This document shows, piece after piece, positions 18,026 to 26,019 of a stretch of DNA of 64,000 bases (its first letter is position 1; every line of letters begins with the position of its first letter). The stretch is from positions 62,001 to 126,000 of the forward strand of contig NZ_JAINRC010000018.1 in NCBI RefSeq assembly GCF_020400655.1, read 5' to 3'. The DNA is from Streptomyces spinosus. Its GTDB lineage: Bacteria; Actinomycetota; Actinomycetes; Streptomycetales; Streptomycetaceae. A program made the translations under genes and the position numbers. Under the pieces are notes generated by a model. The model had not been told where the DNA came from. It did not search any database and saw nothing but the letters and a program-made list of their open reading frames with translations.

Positions 18026-18052
18026 GACGTCCGATCTCACTGGTGAGACGAC
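18011..18052. repeat. tandem 21-bp repeat with palindromic core
   Basis: Two adjacent copies of a 21-base unit (18011-18031 and 18032-18052) differ at one base. Each contains TCTCAC-TG-GTGAGA, an inverted repeat with 6-bp arms. The first copy contains the stop codon of the methyltransferase. Two-helical-turn spacing would suit a cooperative DNA-binding dimer; a terminator role is also possible. Confidence 0.6.
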
Positions 18053-18127
18053 GGATCACACATCCTGGTGCGCGCGGGGACGGCCGGGGCCGCCGACGGC
18101 GGCCGCCGAGGCACGCTGACGCGGCGA

Positions 18128-18154
18128 TGTCACAACGCGTGTCGTCGCCCGGTC
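18128..18154 (+). promoter_or_regulatory. ECF41-type promoter of the ferredoxin-reductase operon
   Basis: TGTCACA at 18128-18134, 16 bases, GGTC at 18151-18154, about 60 bases before the ATG at 18217. Confidence 0.75.
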
Positions 18155-18216
18155 TCATGGATGACCGCACCACACGACTCACCGTGTGCGCCGCACAACC
18201 TGAGACGGAAGTCATC

Positions 18217-19455
18217 ATGTCGCCTGGTAACACGTTCGTGATCGTCGGTGGCGGCCTGGCCGCCGGCAAGGCCGCGGAAGAGCTGCGCGCGCACGGTCAC
18301 GACGGCCCGCTCCTCCTCATCGGCGACGAGCGGGAGCGGCCGTACATACGACCGCCACTGTCCAAGGGGTATCTGCTGGGCAAGGAGGATCGCGAGTCGA
18401 TTCACGTCCACCCCGAGAACTGGTACCGGGAACACGGGGTCGACCTGCTTCTGGGTACGAGCGTGACGTCGGTCGACGGGCAGGCCAAGGAGGTGACGCT
18501 GGACGACGGTCGTCGCGTGCCCTACACCAGGCTGCTCCTGGCGACCGGTTCCTCGCCGCGCCGCCTGTCGGTGCCGGGTGCGGACCTGGAGAACGTGCTG
18601 TATCTGCGGCGCGTGGGCGACAGCGAGCGTCTCAAGTCCGCCTTCACCGCGGGTGCGCGGATCGTGGTGGTCGGCGGCGGTTGGATCGGTCTGGAGACAG
18701 CGGCCGCGGCCCGGACGGCCGGGGCGGAGGTGACCGTGCTCGAGCACGCCGAGCTGCCCCTGCTCAAGGTTCTGGGGCGGGAGGCGGCCGAGGTCTTCGC
18801 CGGCCTGCACCGAGACCACGGCGTCGACCTGCGTCCCCGCGCCGAGATCGAACGCGTCACCGGAACCGGCGGCCGCGTGGACGGGGTCGTGCTCGCCGAC
18901 GGCAGTCATCTGCCCGCGGACGCCGTGGTGGTGGGGGTGGGTATCACGCCCAACGTCCGCCTCGCCGAGGAGGCGGGCCTGGATGTGCGCAACGGCATCG
19001 TCACGGACGAACACCTGCGGACCTCGGTGGCCGACATCTACGCCGCCGGCGACGTCGCCAACGCCTACCACCCGCGGCTCGGCCGGCACGTGCGCGTGGA
19101 GCACTGGGCCAACGCGCTGCATCAGCCGCGCACCGTCGCGCTGAGCATGCTGGGCAAGGACGCGGTCTACGACCGGCTGCCGTACTTCTACACCGACCAG
19201 TACGACCTCGGGATGGAGTACACCGGCTACGCCGAGCCGGGCGGCTACGACCGTGTCGTCTTCCGCGGAGCCCCGCACGAGCGGCGGTTCATCGCCTTCT
19301 GGATGTCCGGGAACCGGATCGTGGCGGGAATGAGCGTCAACGTGTGGGACGTCATCGACACGATCCGTTCCCTGATCGAATCCGGCGTGGAGACGGACGA
19401 CGCCGTCCTCGCCGATCCCGCCGTCCCCCTGGAAAGCCTCCTTCCGCGCGTCTGA
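18217..19455 (+). CDS. FAD-dependent ferredoxin/rubredoxin-type reductase
   Basis: A 412-residue pyridine-nucleotide-disulfide-oxidoreductase-fold flavoprotein of the ThcD/RhoC ferredoxin reductase type. FVIVGGGLAAGKAAEELR binds FAD, ARIVVVGGGWIGLETAAAAR binds NAD(P)H, and TSVADIYAAGDVAN is the second FAD motif, followed by the characteristic RVEHWANALHQPRTVALSMLG and a C-terminal reductase domain. There is no CxxC redox pair, as expected for this group. It would pass electrons from NADH to a ferredoxin, possibly the 7Fe protein at 25429-25815. It heads a four-gene run (deacetylase, LuxE/PaaK-like, LuxC-like) with 105- and 76-base gaps and one overlap. Confidence 0.9.
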   Translation: MSPGNTFVIVGGGLAAGKAAEELRAHGHDGPLLLIGDERERPYIRPPLSKGYLLGKEDRESIHVHPENWYREHGVDLLLGTSVTSVDGQAKEVTLDDGRRVPYTRLLLATGSSPRRLSVPGADLENVLYLRRVGDSERLKSAFTAGARIVVVGGGWIGLETAAAARTAGAEVTVLEHAELPLLKVLGREAAEVFAGLHRDHGVDLRPRAEIERVTGTGGRVDGVVLADGSHLPADAVVVGVGITPNVRLAEEAGLDVRNGIVTDEHLRTSVADIYAAGDVANAYHPRLGRHVRVEHWANALHQPRTVALSMLGKDAVYDRLPYFYTDQYDLGMEYTGYAEPGGYDRVVFRGAPHERRFIAFWMSGNRIVAGMSVNVWDVIDTIRSLIESGVETDDAVLADPAVPLESLLPRV

Positions 19456-19560
19456 ACCACTTCGGCGACACGGTCGGCTCCGAGGCGCCCGGCCACATCG
19501 GCCCGAGGGCCCCGCGCCGGCCTGCCCGCCCCACCACGCGACATCGACGAGAGCAGACAC

Positions 19561-20304
19561 ATGACCGACAGCCCCCCTGCGCCACTCCGCCCGATGCCGG
19601 ACGACTGGCGACGGGCACTCGCCGTGGTGGCCCATCCCGACGATCTCGAGTACGGATGCTCGGCCGCCGTGGCCTCCTGGGTGGCCGGCGGCCGGGAGGT
19701 CACCTATGTCCTCGCCACCCGTGGTGAGGCCGGTATCGACAGCCGGGCCCCCGACCGCGCCCGGTCGCTGCGCGAGGCGGAGCAGCGGGCCGCCGCCGCG
19801 GCCGTGGGTGTTTCCACGGTGGAGTTCCTCGACCACCAGGACGGTGTGATCGAGTACGGCGTGCCCCTGCGGCGCGATATCGCTGCGGCCGTCCGCCGCC
19901 ACCGGCCCGAGCTGGTGATCACGCTGAACCACCGGGACACCTGGGCCCATGGTGCCTGGAACACACCGGACCACGTGGCCGTGGGGCGCGCGGTGCTGGA
20001 CGCGTCGGCGGACGCGGGCAACCGCTGGATCTTCCCGGAGCTCACCGAACAAGGCCTGCGGCCCTGGAACGGCGTCCGGTGGGTGGCCGTCGCCAACTCG
20101 CCCGCGCCGACTCACGCGGTGTCCGCCGAGCCGGGCTTCGAACAGGCGGTGCTGTCGTTGCTGCGGCACCGCACCTACATCGAGGGATTGACCGAGGAGG
20201 ACCCCGAGACGTACGCGCGCCGCTTCCTGGCCGAGAGCACCAGCGCCCACGGCTCGCGGTTCGACGTCCGGCGCGCCGTCGCCTTCGAGTTGTTCGGCCG
20301 GTGA
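19561..20304 (+). CDS. PIG-L family zinc deacetylase
   Basis: A 247-residue PIG-L/LmbE deacetylase. VVAHPDDLEYGCSAAVASWV carries the zinc-binding and catalytic AHPDD..E motif (H25, D27, D28), and HGAWNTPDHVAVGRAVLDA provides the distal histidine ligand. Relatives deacetylate N-acetylglucosamine conjugates such as mycothiol precursors or GlcNAc-PI, and some act in antibiotic and lipid pathways. Lying between a ferredoxin reductase and an acid-activating enzyme, its substrate is more likely a specialised N-acyl compound than mycothiol; that is inference. Confidence 0.88.
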   Translation: MTDSPPAPLRPMPDDWRRALAVVAHPDDLEYGCSAAVASWVAGGREVTYVLATRGEAGIDSRAPDRARSLREAEQRAAAAAVGVSTVEFLDHQDGVIEYGVPLRRDIAAAVRRHRPELVITLNHRDTWAHGAWNTPDHVAVGRAVLDASADAGNRWIFPELTEQGLRPWNGVRWVAVANSPAPTHAVSAEPGFEQAVLSLLRHRTYIEGLTEEDPETYARRFLAESTSAHGSRFDVRRAVAFELFGR

Positions 20305-20380
20305 CCGAACGCGCCCGGATCCCACACGCCCCGCGGAAATTCGCTCATACGCACGAGACCGTGCCGAGGAAGGACCATCC

Positions 20381-21481
20381 ATGACGTACGAGTCCCCCAC
20401 CGTTCTGGACGCCGGACCGTCCGACGACGTCGACCCGGACGAGTTCGTCCGAGCGGCCATGCGCTGGCACTTCGACCCGGCGACAGGCTCCCGCTACTGG
20501 CTCGACCGGGCCGACCGGCTCGCCTTCGATCCGCGGCACGACGTCGAGGGCGTGGACGACCTGATGCTCTTCCCCGACCTGACCGACGAACTGCGGGACG
20601 TCCCGGTGGCCGACCTGATCCCCCGGGGCTACGCAAACGACGCCCGGCTGCTCAACGTCTTCGACAGCGGCGGAACGACCGGGGCGCCCAAGCGGGTCGT
20701 CCAGCTCGACGACTGGGTGCGGCACAGCACGGAGCAGGTCGACAAGCGCCTCCGGGACCACGGCCTGCCCGTCGGAGGCCACTGGCTGACGGTGGCGCCG
20801 ACGGGTCCCCACCTGGTGGGTGACGTGTTGCAGCGGGCCGCCGGGTCCCTCGGCGGCACGGGGCTGAGCATCGACATGGACCCCCGCTGGGTGAGGAAGC
20901 TGGCCGCCGCCGGCCGGAGCGACGAGGTCGAGTCCTACACCGACCATCTCGTCGACCAGTGCCGGCGGATCCTGCTGACCCAGGACATCCGGGTGCTCGC
21001 CGCCACCACCCCACTGCTGGAGCGCTTCGCACACGAGGACGACCTTCTGGAGCGCATCAACGGCTCCGTCCAGGCGATCATCTGGGGCGGCACGCACATG
21101 GACCCCGACACCCGCCACCTGCTGGGCACGGAGGTCTTTCCCGACGTACCCCTCATCGGCATGTACGGCAACACCATGATGCTCACCGCGCTGCTCGAAC
21201 GGACAGGTCTCACCGCTTCGGACCCCTGTGTGTTCGACCCCGTGTCGCCGTACGTGTTCCTGTCGGTCGTGGATCCCGACACCGGGGACACGGTGGACGT
21301 CGGTGAACGGGGCCAGGTGATCGTCAGCCACGTCAGCAAGTCCATGCTCATCCCCAACAACGCGGAACGGGACACGGCCGTGCGCGTACGGCCGGCCAAC
21401 GGCCAGGCAGGTGACGCCGTCGCGGACGTCGCGCCGGTGCCCACGGTGAAGGGCGAGACCGTGATCGAGGGCGTGTACTGA
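20381..21481 (+). CDS. LuxE/PaaK-like acyl-activating (adenylate-forming) enzyme
   Basis: A 366-residue adenylate-forming protein. LLNVFDSGGTTGAPKRVV (about 90-107) is the phosphate-binding P-loop of PaaK/LuxE-type enzymes, and VQAIIWGGTHMDPDTRHLL..IGMYGNTMM is the adenine-site region. It is shorter than CoA ligases (about 430 or more) and closer in length to LuxE acyl-protein synthetase, which activates fatty acids as acyl-AMP for handover to the LuxC reductase. The stop overlaps the start of the next gene by one base (TGATG at 21479-21483), so it is translationally coupled to the reductase. AAGGA precedes the ATG. Confidence 0.78.
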   Translation: MTYESPTVLDAGPSDDVDPDEFVRAAMRWHFDPATGSRYWLDRADRLAFDPRHDVEGVDDLMLFPDLTDELRDVPVADLIPRGYANDARLLNVFDSGGTTGAPKRVVQLDDWVRHSTEQVDKRLRDHGLPVGGHWLTVAPTGPHLVGDVLQRAAGSLGGTGLSIDMDPRWVRKLAAAGRSDEVESYTDHLVDQCRRILLTQDIRVLAATTPLLERFAHEDDLLERINGSVQAIIWGGTHMDPDTRHLLGTEVFPDVPLIGMYGNTMMLTALLERTGLTASDPCVFDPVSPYVFLSVVDPDTGDTVDVGERGQVIVSHVSKSMLIPNNAERDTAVRVRPANGQAGDAVADVAPVPTVKGETVIEGVY

Positions 21482-22872
21482 TGACGGACGCCGTGGTCAC
21501 CGGGCCGGTGTACCTGGACGCGCTGGGTCCCCGGGGTCCGTACCGGACGCGGGTGCCGAGCGCGGTGACGGATGTGTCCGGTACCGAGGTGGCGCGGCTG
21601 AGCCTGGTGCCGCCGGTGTTCGTCGGCCGGGCACTGGCCACGCTGCGCAAGGCCGACCCGGTGCCGGCGGCCGGCCTCGACGCACTGCTGGCGGCGGCCG
21701 GCGAGGAGTTCGCCACCGGCACCGTCGGCGGACTGGATGTACGCGAGTACGAACACCTCGTCAGCCGCACCTCCGGTACTCCGCTGACGGTGGTGCGCGC
21801 CGCCACACGGGGCACGGCTCGATACGTCGGCCGGGCCCGTTCCTCCGCCGAGCGGGGAAGACCACGCGGGGCGGTGTCCGACCGCCGCGACCCGTCCCTG
21901 CCGGCCGGCCACGCCGTCTGGGCCCGCCGGGGACACGTGTTCGCCGTCAACGCCTCCGGCAACCATCCCGGTGTCCACCGGCTGTGGCTCGAGGCACTCG
22001 CCCTGGGCTACCGGGTCGCGGTGCGTCCGTCACGGCGGGAACCTTTCACCCCGTACCGGCTGGTCGGGGCGCTGCACCGGGCGGGTGTCCGGCAGGACCA
22101 GCTGGTGTTGCTGCCCACGGACCACCGGATCGCCGACACGCTGATCCGCGGTGCCGACCGGGCGGTCGTGTACGGCGGCGACGAGGTGGTCGCCCGGTAC
22201 GCCCACGATCCGCGCGTGCTGCCGCAGGGCCCGGGCAGGACGAAGATCCTCATCACCGCGGACACCGACTGGCGCGAGCACCTCGACACGATCGTCGGCT
22301 CTGTCGCCGACGAGGGGGGCACCGCGTGCGTCAACGCCACCGCCGTCTTCGTCGAGGGTGATCCCGCGCCGCTCGCCGAAGCCATCGCGGCCCGCCTGTC
22401 CCGGCTGCCCGTTCTGCCGCCGCAGGACGTGCGAGCGGTGCTCCCGGTGTGTCCGCTGGACCGGGCACGGGCACTCGACTCCTACCTGCGGTCGGTGGCG
22501 GCGGGAACCCGTGCGTGGCTCGGTGGTGAGGGCATCGTCGGCGACCTCGACGACGGAAGCGCCGTCCTGCGTCCCGCCGTCCATCAGGTCGCCGGCTGCA
22601 GCGCCGCGCAACTGCGGACCGAACTCCCCTTCCCCTGCGTATGGGTGGCCCCCTGGAACCGCGCGGACGGAATCGCCCCGCTGCGGGACACACTCGTGCT
22701 CTCGGCGCTCACCCGCGACGGCGCGTTGCTCGACACTCTGCTGGCGGAACCCACCATCGCCAATGTGTACGTCGGTGACCGCCCGACCTACTGGATGGCC
22801 CCTGGCGTGCCGCACGACAGCTACCTGTCGGACTTCCTGATGCGCAGCAAAGCCCTGGTCGGCGCCCTGTGA
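21481..22872 (+). CDS. LuxC-like acyl reductase (aldehyde-dehydrogenase superfamily)
   Basis: A 463-residue ALDH-superfamily protein resembling the fatty-acyl reductase LuxC. NASGNHPGVHRLWLEALALGYRVAVRPSRREPFTP is the nucleotide-binding entry region, ILITADTDWREHLDTIVGS follows, and GGTACVNATAVFVEG contains the putative catalytic cysteine, Cys283. With the coupled LuxE-like partner it would convert an activated carboxylic acid to an aldehyde using NADPH. No luciferase genes accompany it, so the aldehyde is presumably an intermediate or product. It ends 8 bases before the stop of the convergent DUF5134 gene. Confidence 0.78.
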   Translation: MTDAVVTGPVYLDALGPRGPYRTRVPSAVTDVSGTEVARLSLVPPVFVGRALATLRKADPVPAAGLDALLAAAGEEFATGTVGGLDVREYEHLVSRTSGTPLTVVRAATRGTARYVGRARSSAERGRPRGAVSDRRDPSLPAGHAVWARRGHVFAVNASGNHPGVHRLWLEALALGYRVAVRPSRREPFTPYRLVGALHRAGVRQDQLVLLPTDHRIADTLIRGADRAVVYGGDEVVARYAHDPRVLPQGPGRTKILITADTDWREHLDTIVGSVADEGGTACVNATAVFVEGDPAPLAEAIAARLSRLPVLPPQDVRAVLPVCPLDRARALDSYLRSVAAGTRAWLGGEGIVGDLDDGSAVLRPAVHQVAGCSAAQLRTELPFPCVWVAPWNRADGIAPLRDTLVLSALTRDGALLDTLLAEPTIANVYVGDRPTYWMAPGVPHDSYLSDFLMRSKALVGAL

Positions 22873-22879
22873 CAGGCGG

Positions 22880-23509
22880 TCAGTGGGGCATGAGCAGCAT
22901 CAGGGCCGTCCCCAGCGCCATCGTTCCGTCGCGGACGTGACCGTACGGTTCCGTCGCGGCGGCACGGTGCGCGGCGTCCGGGGCGGACCGCAGGGAGGGC
23001 ATGGGACGGGTCAACGACCACATGGCGCAGGCCAGGAGATACACCGTCAGCGACCCGGTGATCCAGGCATCCGGCACTGGTGCGCCGGTGACATGGCCGT
23101 GAGCCGCGGTGTCCTGCGCGGCCGGGACGCCTCCGGCCAGGATCTCGTGGGACGGCACCGCCCCGCCGTGGTGTGCGCGCAGCATCCAGGCCATCGCGGC
23201 CATGCCGGCCGCGGACGGCAGCCGGCCGGCGATCTCCGTCACCTTGTTCGCCGTGTGGCGGCGCAGAGCGGCCAGCGGGAACCACAGTGCGGCGAGCGTG
23301 CAGAGAACCGTCGTGGCCCGGCCGGACAGCGTTCGTCCGAGACTCCACGGCATGGCCGCCATGACCACGGACATGGCGGCGTGCAGGAGGTGGTCCACCC
23401 GGTAACGGCATCCTGTCCCCGGCGACCGGACGTGCCACAGTGCGTGCATTGCCGCGAGGGCGAAGAACACCGTCAGCATGATGTGCACGGCGTCGGCGGG
23501 AGTGTCCAT
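22880..23509 (-). CDS. DUF5134-like membrane protein
   Basis: A 209-residue polytopic membrane protein with about five hydrophobic helices: residues 5-25 (AVHIMLTVFFALAAMHALWHV), 40-58, 65-82, 95-112 and 148-168. It is rich in histidine and methionine (RAHHGGAVPSHE, AAHGHVTGAPV, HLLHAAMSVVMAAMPW), hinting at metal binding or transport. The layout matches actinobacterial DUF5134 proteins, of unknown function. The ATG at 23509 is preceded by a GGAAAGGTG ribosome site, and an ECF41-type promoter lies about 45 bases upstream, divergent from the sigma-factor promoter. Confidence 0.7.
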   Translation of the reverse strand: MDTPADAVHIMLTVFFALAAMHALWHVRSPGTGCRYRVDHLLHAAMSVVMAAMPWSLGRTLSGRATTVLCTLAALWFPLAALRRHTANKVTEIAGRLPSAAGMAAMAWMLRAHHGGAVPSHEILAGGVPAAQDTAAHGHVTGAPVPDAWITGSLTVYLLACAMWSLTRPMPSLRSAPDAAHRAAATEPYGHVRDGTMALGTALMLLMPH

Positions 23510-23552
23510 GGGACGCGTGCACCTTTCCTGGTCAGTGACCTTTCACAGTCTT

Positions 23553-23579
23553 GACCGGACGTGCAGTTGTTTCGTGACA
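23553..23579 (-). promoter_or_regulatory. ECF41-type promoter of DUF5134 gene
   Basis: On the minus strand TGTCACG (23579-23573), 16 bases, GGTC (23556-23553). Confidence 0.65.
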
Positions 23580-23598
23580 GAGATCGCCCGCTGTCGAG

Positions 23599-23626
23599 TG
23601 TCACGGTGTGCGAGCTGGACGGCGTC
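23599..23626 (+). promoter_or_regulatory. ECF41-type promoter of the ECF41 sigma gene 23710
   Basis: TGTCACG at 23599-23605, 17 bases, CGTC at 23623-23626. Its -35 is 20 bases from that of the divergent DUF5134 promoter, and the arrangement implies autoregulation. Confidence 0.6.
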
Positions 23627-23709
23627 CGGGGCGATGGTGCCAACGCCCCCGACGCGCCCCCTCATAGCCGCTTGTAGCATGGAACGCACGAAGCCAGAAG
23701 GGAAGATCC

Positions 23710-24606
23710 ATGCACGCTGGCGCCCACCCCGACACCCTCGATCAAGCGACGAAGGAGTTCCTTTCGGCGCGCCCGCGACTCTTCGGCATCGCCTACCGCG
23801 TCCTGGGCAGTACGGCGGAGGCCGAAGACGTCGTGCAGGAAACCTGGCTGCGGTGGCAGAACACGGACCGCGAGAAGGTCCTCGAACCGGCCGCCTTCCT
23901 CACCACGGTGGCCACCCGGCTGGCGATCAACCTGGCCCAGTCCGCCCGGGTGCGCCGGGAGTCCTATGTCGGCCCCTGGCTTCCCGAGCCCGTCGACACC
24001 ACGAAGGATCCGCAGCTGGGCGCGGAGCGGGCCGAGGCCCTGGAGATGGCGGTTCTGCTGCTCCTGGAGAAACTGAATCCCGTGGAGCGCACCGCCTATG
24101 TGCTGCGGGAGGCGTTCGACTATCCCTACGGGCGGGTCTCCGAGATTCTCGAGACGAGCGAGGCCAACGCCCGTCAGCTGGTGAGCAGGGCACGCAGGCA
24201 CCTGGCCGCCGAGCGCAGGGAGCGCGTCACGCCGGCAGCCCATCGGCGGCTGCTTGAGGTGTTCCTCTCCGCGGCGCGGACGGGTGATCTGTCGGTGCTG
24301 GAGGACGTTCTCACCGCCGACGTCGTCAGCTACTCGGATGGTGGCGGAATCCGCGGCGCGTCCAGGATCCCGGTCGTCGGACGGCCGCATGTCTCCCGGT
24401 ACCTCGTGGCGTTCGCACCGCGTTTCTGGCCACAGGCGGACATCCGGTGGGTCGAGGCGAACGGCCTGCCGGCCGTGCTGGTCTCGTCCGGCGGACAGGC
24501 CGTCGCCCTGCTGTCCGTCGACGTCTCGACGGAGGGCATCGACCGGCTCATGTGGGTGATGAACCCGGCCAAGCTGGCGCCCTACGTGGCCTCCCTCCGC
24601 GACTGA
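23710..24606 (+). CDS. ECF41-type RNA polymerase sigma factor (SigJ-like)
   Basis: A 298-residue ECF sigma factor with a fused C-terminal SnoaL-like domain. Region 2 is residues about 15-80 (LFGIAYRVLGSTAEAEDVVQETWLRWQ), the linker has VRRESYVGPWLPEPVD, region 4 is about 115-170 (YVLREAFDYPYGRVSEILETSEANARQLVSRARRHL). The C-terminal domain keeps the ECF41 signature motifs as DGGGIRG and NPAKL. In ECF41 proteins this domain replaces an anti-sigma factor and tunes activity. Ribosome site AGAAGGGAAG. It is the best-preserved candidate to drive the TGTCACA-type promoters, its own included. Confidence 0.92.
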   Translation: MHAGAHPDTLDQATKEFLSARPRLFGIAYRVLGSTAEAEDVVQETWLRWQNTDREKVLEPAAFLTTVATRLAINLAQSARVRRESYVGPWLPEPVDTTKDPQLGAERAEALEMAVLLLLEKLNPVERTAYVLREAFDYPYGRVSEILETSEANARQLVSRARRHLAAERRERVTPAAHRRLLEVFLSAARTGDLSVLEDVLTADVVSYSDGGGIRGASRIPVVGRPHVSRYLVAFAPRFWPQADIRWVEANGLPAVLVSSGGQAVALLSVDVSTEGIDRLMWVMNPAKLAPYVASLRD

Positions 24607-24622
24607 CCCGTCGGCGGGCAGG

Positions 24623-24649
24623 CGTCACAGGAACGGTTACTCGTCGGTC
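24623..24649 (+). promoter_or_regulatory. ECF41-type promoter upstream of OsmC
   Basis: CGTCACA at 24623-24629, 16 bases, GGTC at 24646-24649. The leader to the GTG at 24866 is about 210 bases and contains the hairpin at 24737-24763. Confidence 0.55.
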
Positions 24650-24736
24650 AACTGGTAGTCCGGACCCCGGACGCCCCGACCCGAGGACGGACGACGTGAC
24701 GTGTGGTGTGTGCGGTGCGGTGTCGCCCGCGAGAGA

Positions 24737-24763
24737 GGACGCGCCGGCCTGCCCGGCGCGTCC
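24737..24763 (+). terminator. hairpin in the OsmC leader (terminator or attenuator)
   Basis: Perfect 11-bp arms GGACGCGCCGG (24737-24747) and CCGGCGCGTCC (24753-24763), loop CCTGC. It lies downstream of the ECF41-type promoter and upstream of OsmC, so it could end the sigma-factor transcript or attenuate OsmC. Confidence 0.45.
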
Positions 24764-24865
24764 CTCGCATCCGACTGTCACCGCCTTCCCTGCCTCCGGG
24801 CCCCTGAGTACGCGCTCCCGGACATCGGCCGGAGCGCCGTACCACGACCACATCGGAGTCATGCC

Positions 24866-25363
24866 GTGACCGAGCGCACCCAGGTGCCCAGCCTGTCGAC
24901 CGAGAAGGACTACGACGGGAACGAGTTCTCGCCCATCTACACGACCACGGTGACCGTGCACGGTGGCGTGGCCTCGCACGGGCGGGCCTCCGGCCGGGCA
25001 CGCTCGTCAGACGGCGCCTTGGACCTCGACCTGCGCATGCCCGCCGAGCTGGGCGGCGACGGCCAGGGAACCAACCCCGAGCAGCTCTTCGCGGCCGGTT
25101 TCGCCGCCTGCTTCCACGGCGCGCTGAGCCTCCTGGCACGGCAGGAGGCGCTCGACCCCGCGGCCATCTCGGTCGTGGCGACCGTCGCCTTCGGACGCGA
25201 TCCGGAGGACGGTGGCTATCTGCTGCGCGTCGATCTGGTGGTGCGGTGGCCCGGTGTCGCTCACGAGACGGCGACGGGTCTGATGGAGAAGGCCGACGCG
25301 CTGTGTCCTTACGCGCGCATGGCCTGGAGGGGCACGCCGACCACCATCACGCTCGCCTCCTGA
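24866..25363 (+). CDS. OsmC/Ohr-family peroxiredoxin
   Basis: A 165-residue OsmC/Ohr protein, with thiol-dependent organic hydroperoxide reductase activity expected. The two conserved cysteines are present in NPEQLFAAGFAACFHGALSLLA and DALCPYARMAWRGTP, and the N terminus has the family pattern YTTTVTVHGGVASHGRASGRARSSDG. The GTG at 24866 (VTERTQVPSLSTEKDYDG) follows CGGAG; the frame remains open to 24701 but upstream codons span the leader hairpin. It probably removes organic peroxides, consistent with the stress character of the island, and converges on the ferredoxin gene. Confidence 0.88.
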   Translation: MTERTQVPSLSTEKDYDGNEFSPIYTTTVTVHGGVASHGRASGRARSSDGALDLDLRMPAELGGDGQGTNPEQLFAAGFAACFHGALSLLARQEALDPAAISVVATVAFGRDPEDGGYLLRVDLVVRWPGVAHETATGLMEKADALCPYARMAWRGTPTTITLAS

Positions 25364-25384
25364 CCGGCACGTCCGGCCTGCGTG

Positions 25385-25407
25385 GACCGTCGCCCCGGGC
25401 GGCGGTC
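25385..25407. terminator. GC-rich hairpin between OsmC and ferredoxin
   Basis: GACCGTCGC (25385-25393) pairs with GCGGCGGTC (25399-25407, one wobble pair) around CCCGGG, between convergent genes. Confidence 0.4.
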
Positions 25408-25428
25408 GCTCGCCGCCGGCACACGCGG

Positions 25429-25815
25429 TCAGGACGGGAACCACAGGTCCGCGTCGGCGGCTTCCTCCTTGCGGACGGCGAAGACGGAGATCTCCTTCTT
25501 GTGGAGACCCTGCCGGGGAAGGGCCGAGACCAGCGGGTGGTCCGCGTCCACGCCGCCACGGTGGTCCCGCTCCGGCGTCGCGGCTACGAAGAACTCCGCG
25601 TTGACGGACCGGTAGTGCGCCCAGTGCCGCGGCAGGTCGTCCTCGTAGAAGATGGCCTCCACGGGACAGACAGGTTCACAGGCGTGGCAGTCGACGCACT
25701 CCGCGGGGTTGATGTAGAGGGTGCGTGAACCCTCGTAGATGCAGTCGACGGGGCATTCCGTGACACACGCCCGGTCCTTGATGTCGACGCAGGGCTGCGC
25801 GATGACGTACGTCAT
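25429..25815 (-). CDS. 7Fe (3Fe-4S/4Fe-4S) ferredoxin with C-terminal extension
   Basis: A 128-residue FdxA-type ferredoxin. MTYVIAQPCVDIKDRACVTECPVDCIYEG and CVDCHACEPVCPVEAIFYEDD hold the cysteines of a 3Fe-4S plus 4Fe-4S pair. The core ends near residue 75; the remaining roughly 50 residues (VAATPERDHRGGV...KEEAADADLWFPS) are an unusual extension compared with the 105-108-residue norm. A GAGGAGG-rich ribosome site precedes the ATG at 25815. It is the likely electron partner of the reductase at 18217 and of oxidoreductases in the island. The ferredoxin at 58857-59183 is a close paralogue in a different operon. Confidence 0.9.
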   Translation of the reverse strand: MTYVIAQPCVDIKDRACVTECPVDCIYEGSRTLYINPAECVDCHACEPVCPVEAIFYEDDLPRHWAHYRSVNAEFFVAATPERDHRGGVDADHPLVSALPRQGLHKKEISVFAVRKEEAADADLWFPS

Positions 25816-25885
25816 CCCTCTCCTCCTCCTCGCCGCCGGACACGCCACAGGGGCCGACTCGGGCCGCCGTCGGACTCGTCGATAC

Positions 25886-25912
25886 GACCGGGGACTCCGT
25901 CTCGTTGTGACA
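25886..25912 (-). promoter_or_regulatory. ECF41-type promoter of ferredoxin 25429-25815
   Basis: On the minus strand TGTCACA (25912-25906), 16 bases, GGTC (25889-25886). It is divergent from 25959-25985. Confidence 0.75.
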
Positions 25913-25958
25913 CGTGCGCTCTCCCCGGTGTCACTCGCCCCGGCGCCACAGGCGCCCG

Positions 25959-25985
25959 TGTCACAAAGCCCCGCCTGGCCTGGTC
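25959..25985 (+). promoter_or_regulatory. ECF41-type promoter of flavoprotein 26020
   Basis: TGTCACA at 25959-25965, 16 bases, GGTC at 25982-25985, about 35 bases before the GTG at 26020. Confidence 0.75.
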
Positions 25986-26019
25986 GTAGTCGGTGACACC
26001 CTCAGCGACGGGAGCAATC

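Noticed and set aside
20381-22872. A lux bioluminescence operon
   Set aside because: Only the acid-activating and reducing enzymes are present; no luxA/luxB-like luciferase lies nearby.
25929-25955. TGTCACT upstream of the flavoprotein
   Set aside because: Followed by GCGC at the -10 position; the neighbouring 25959-25985 fits perfectly.
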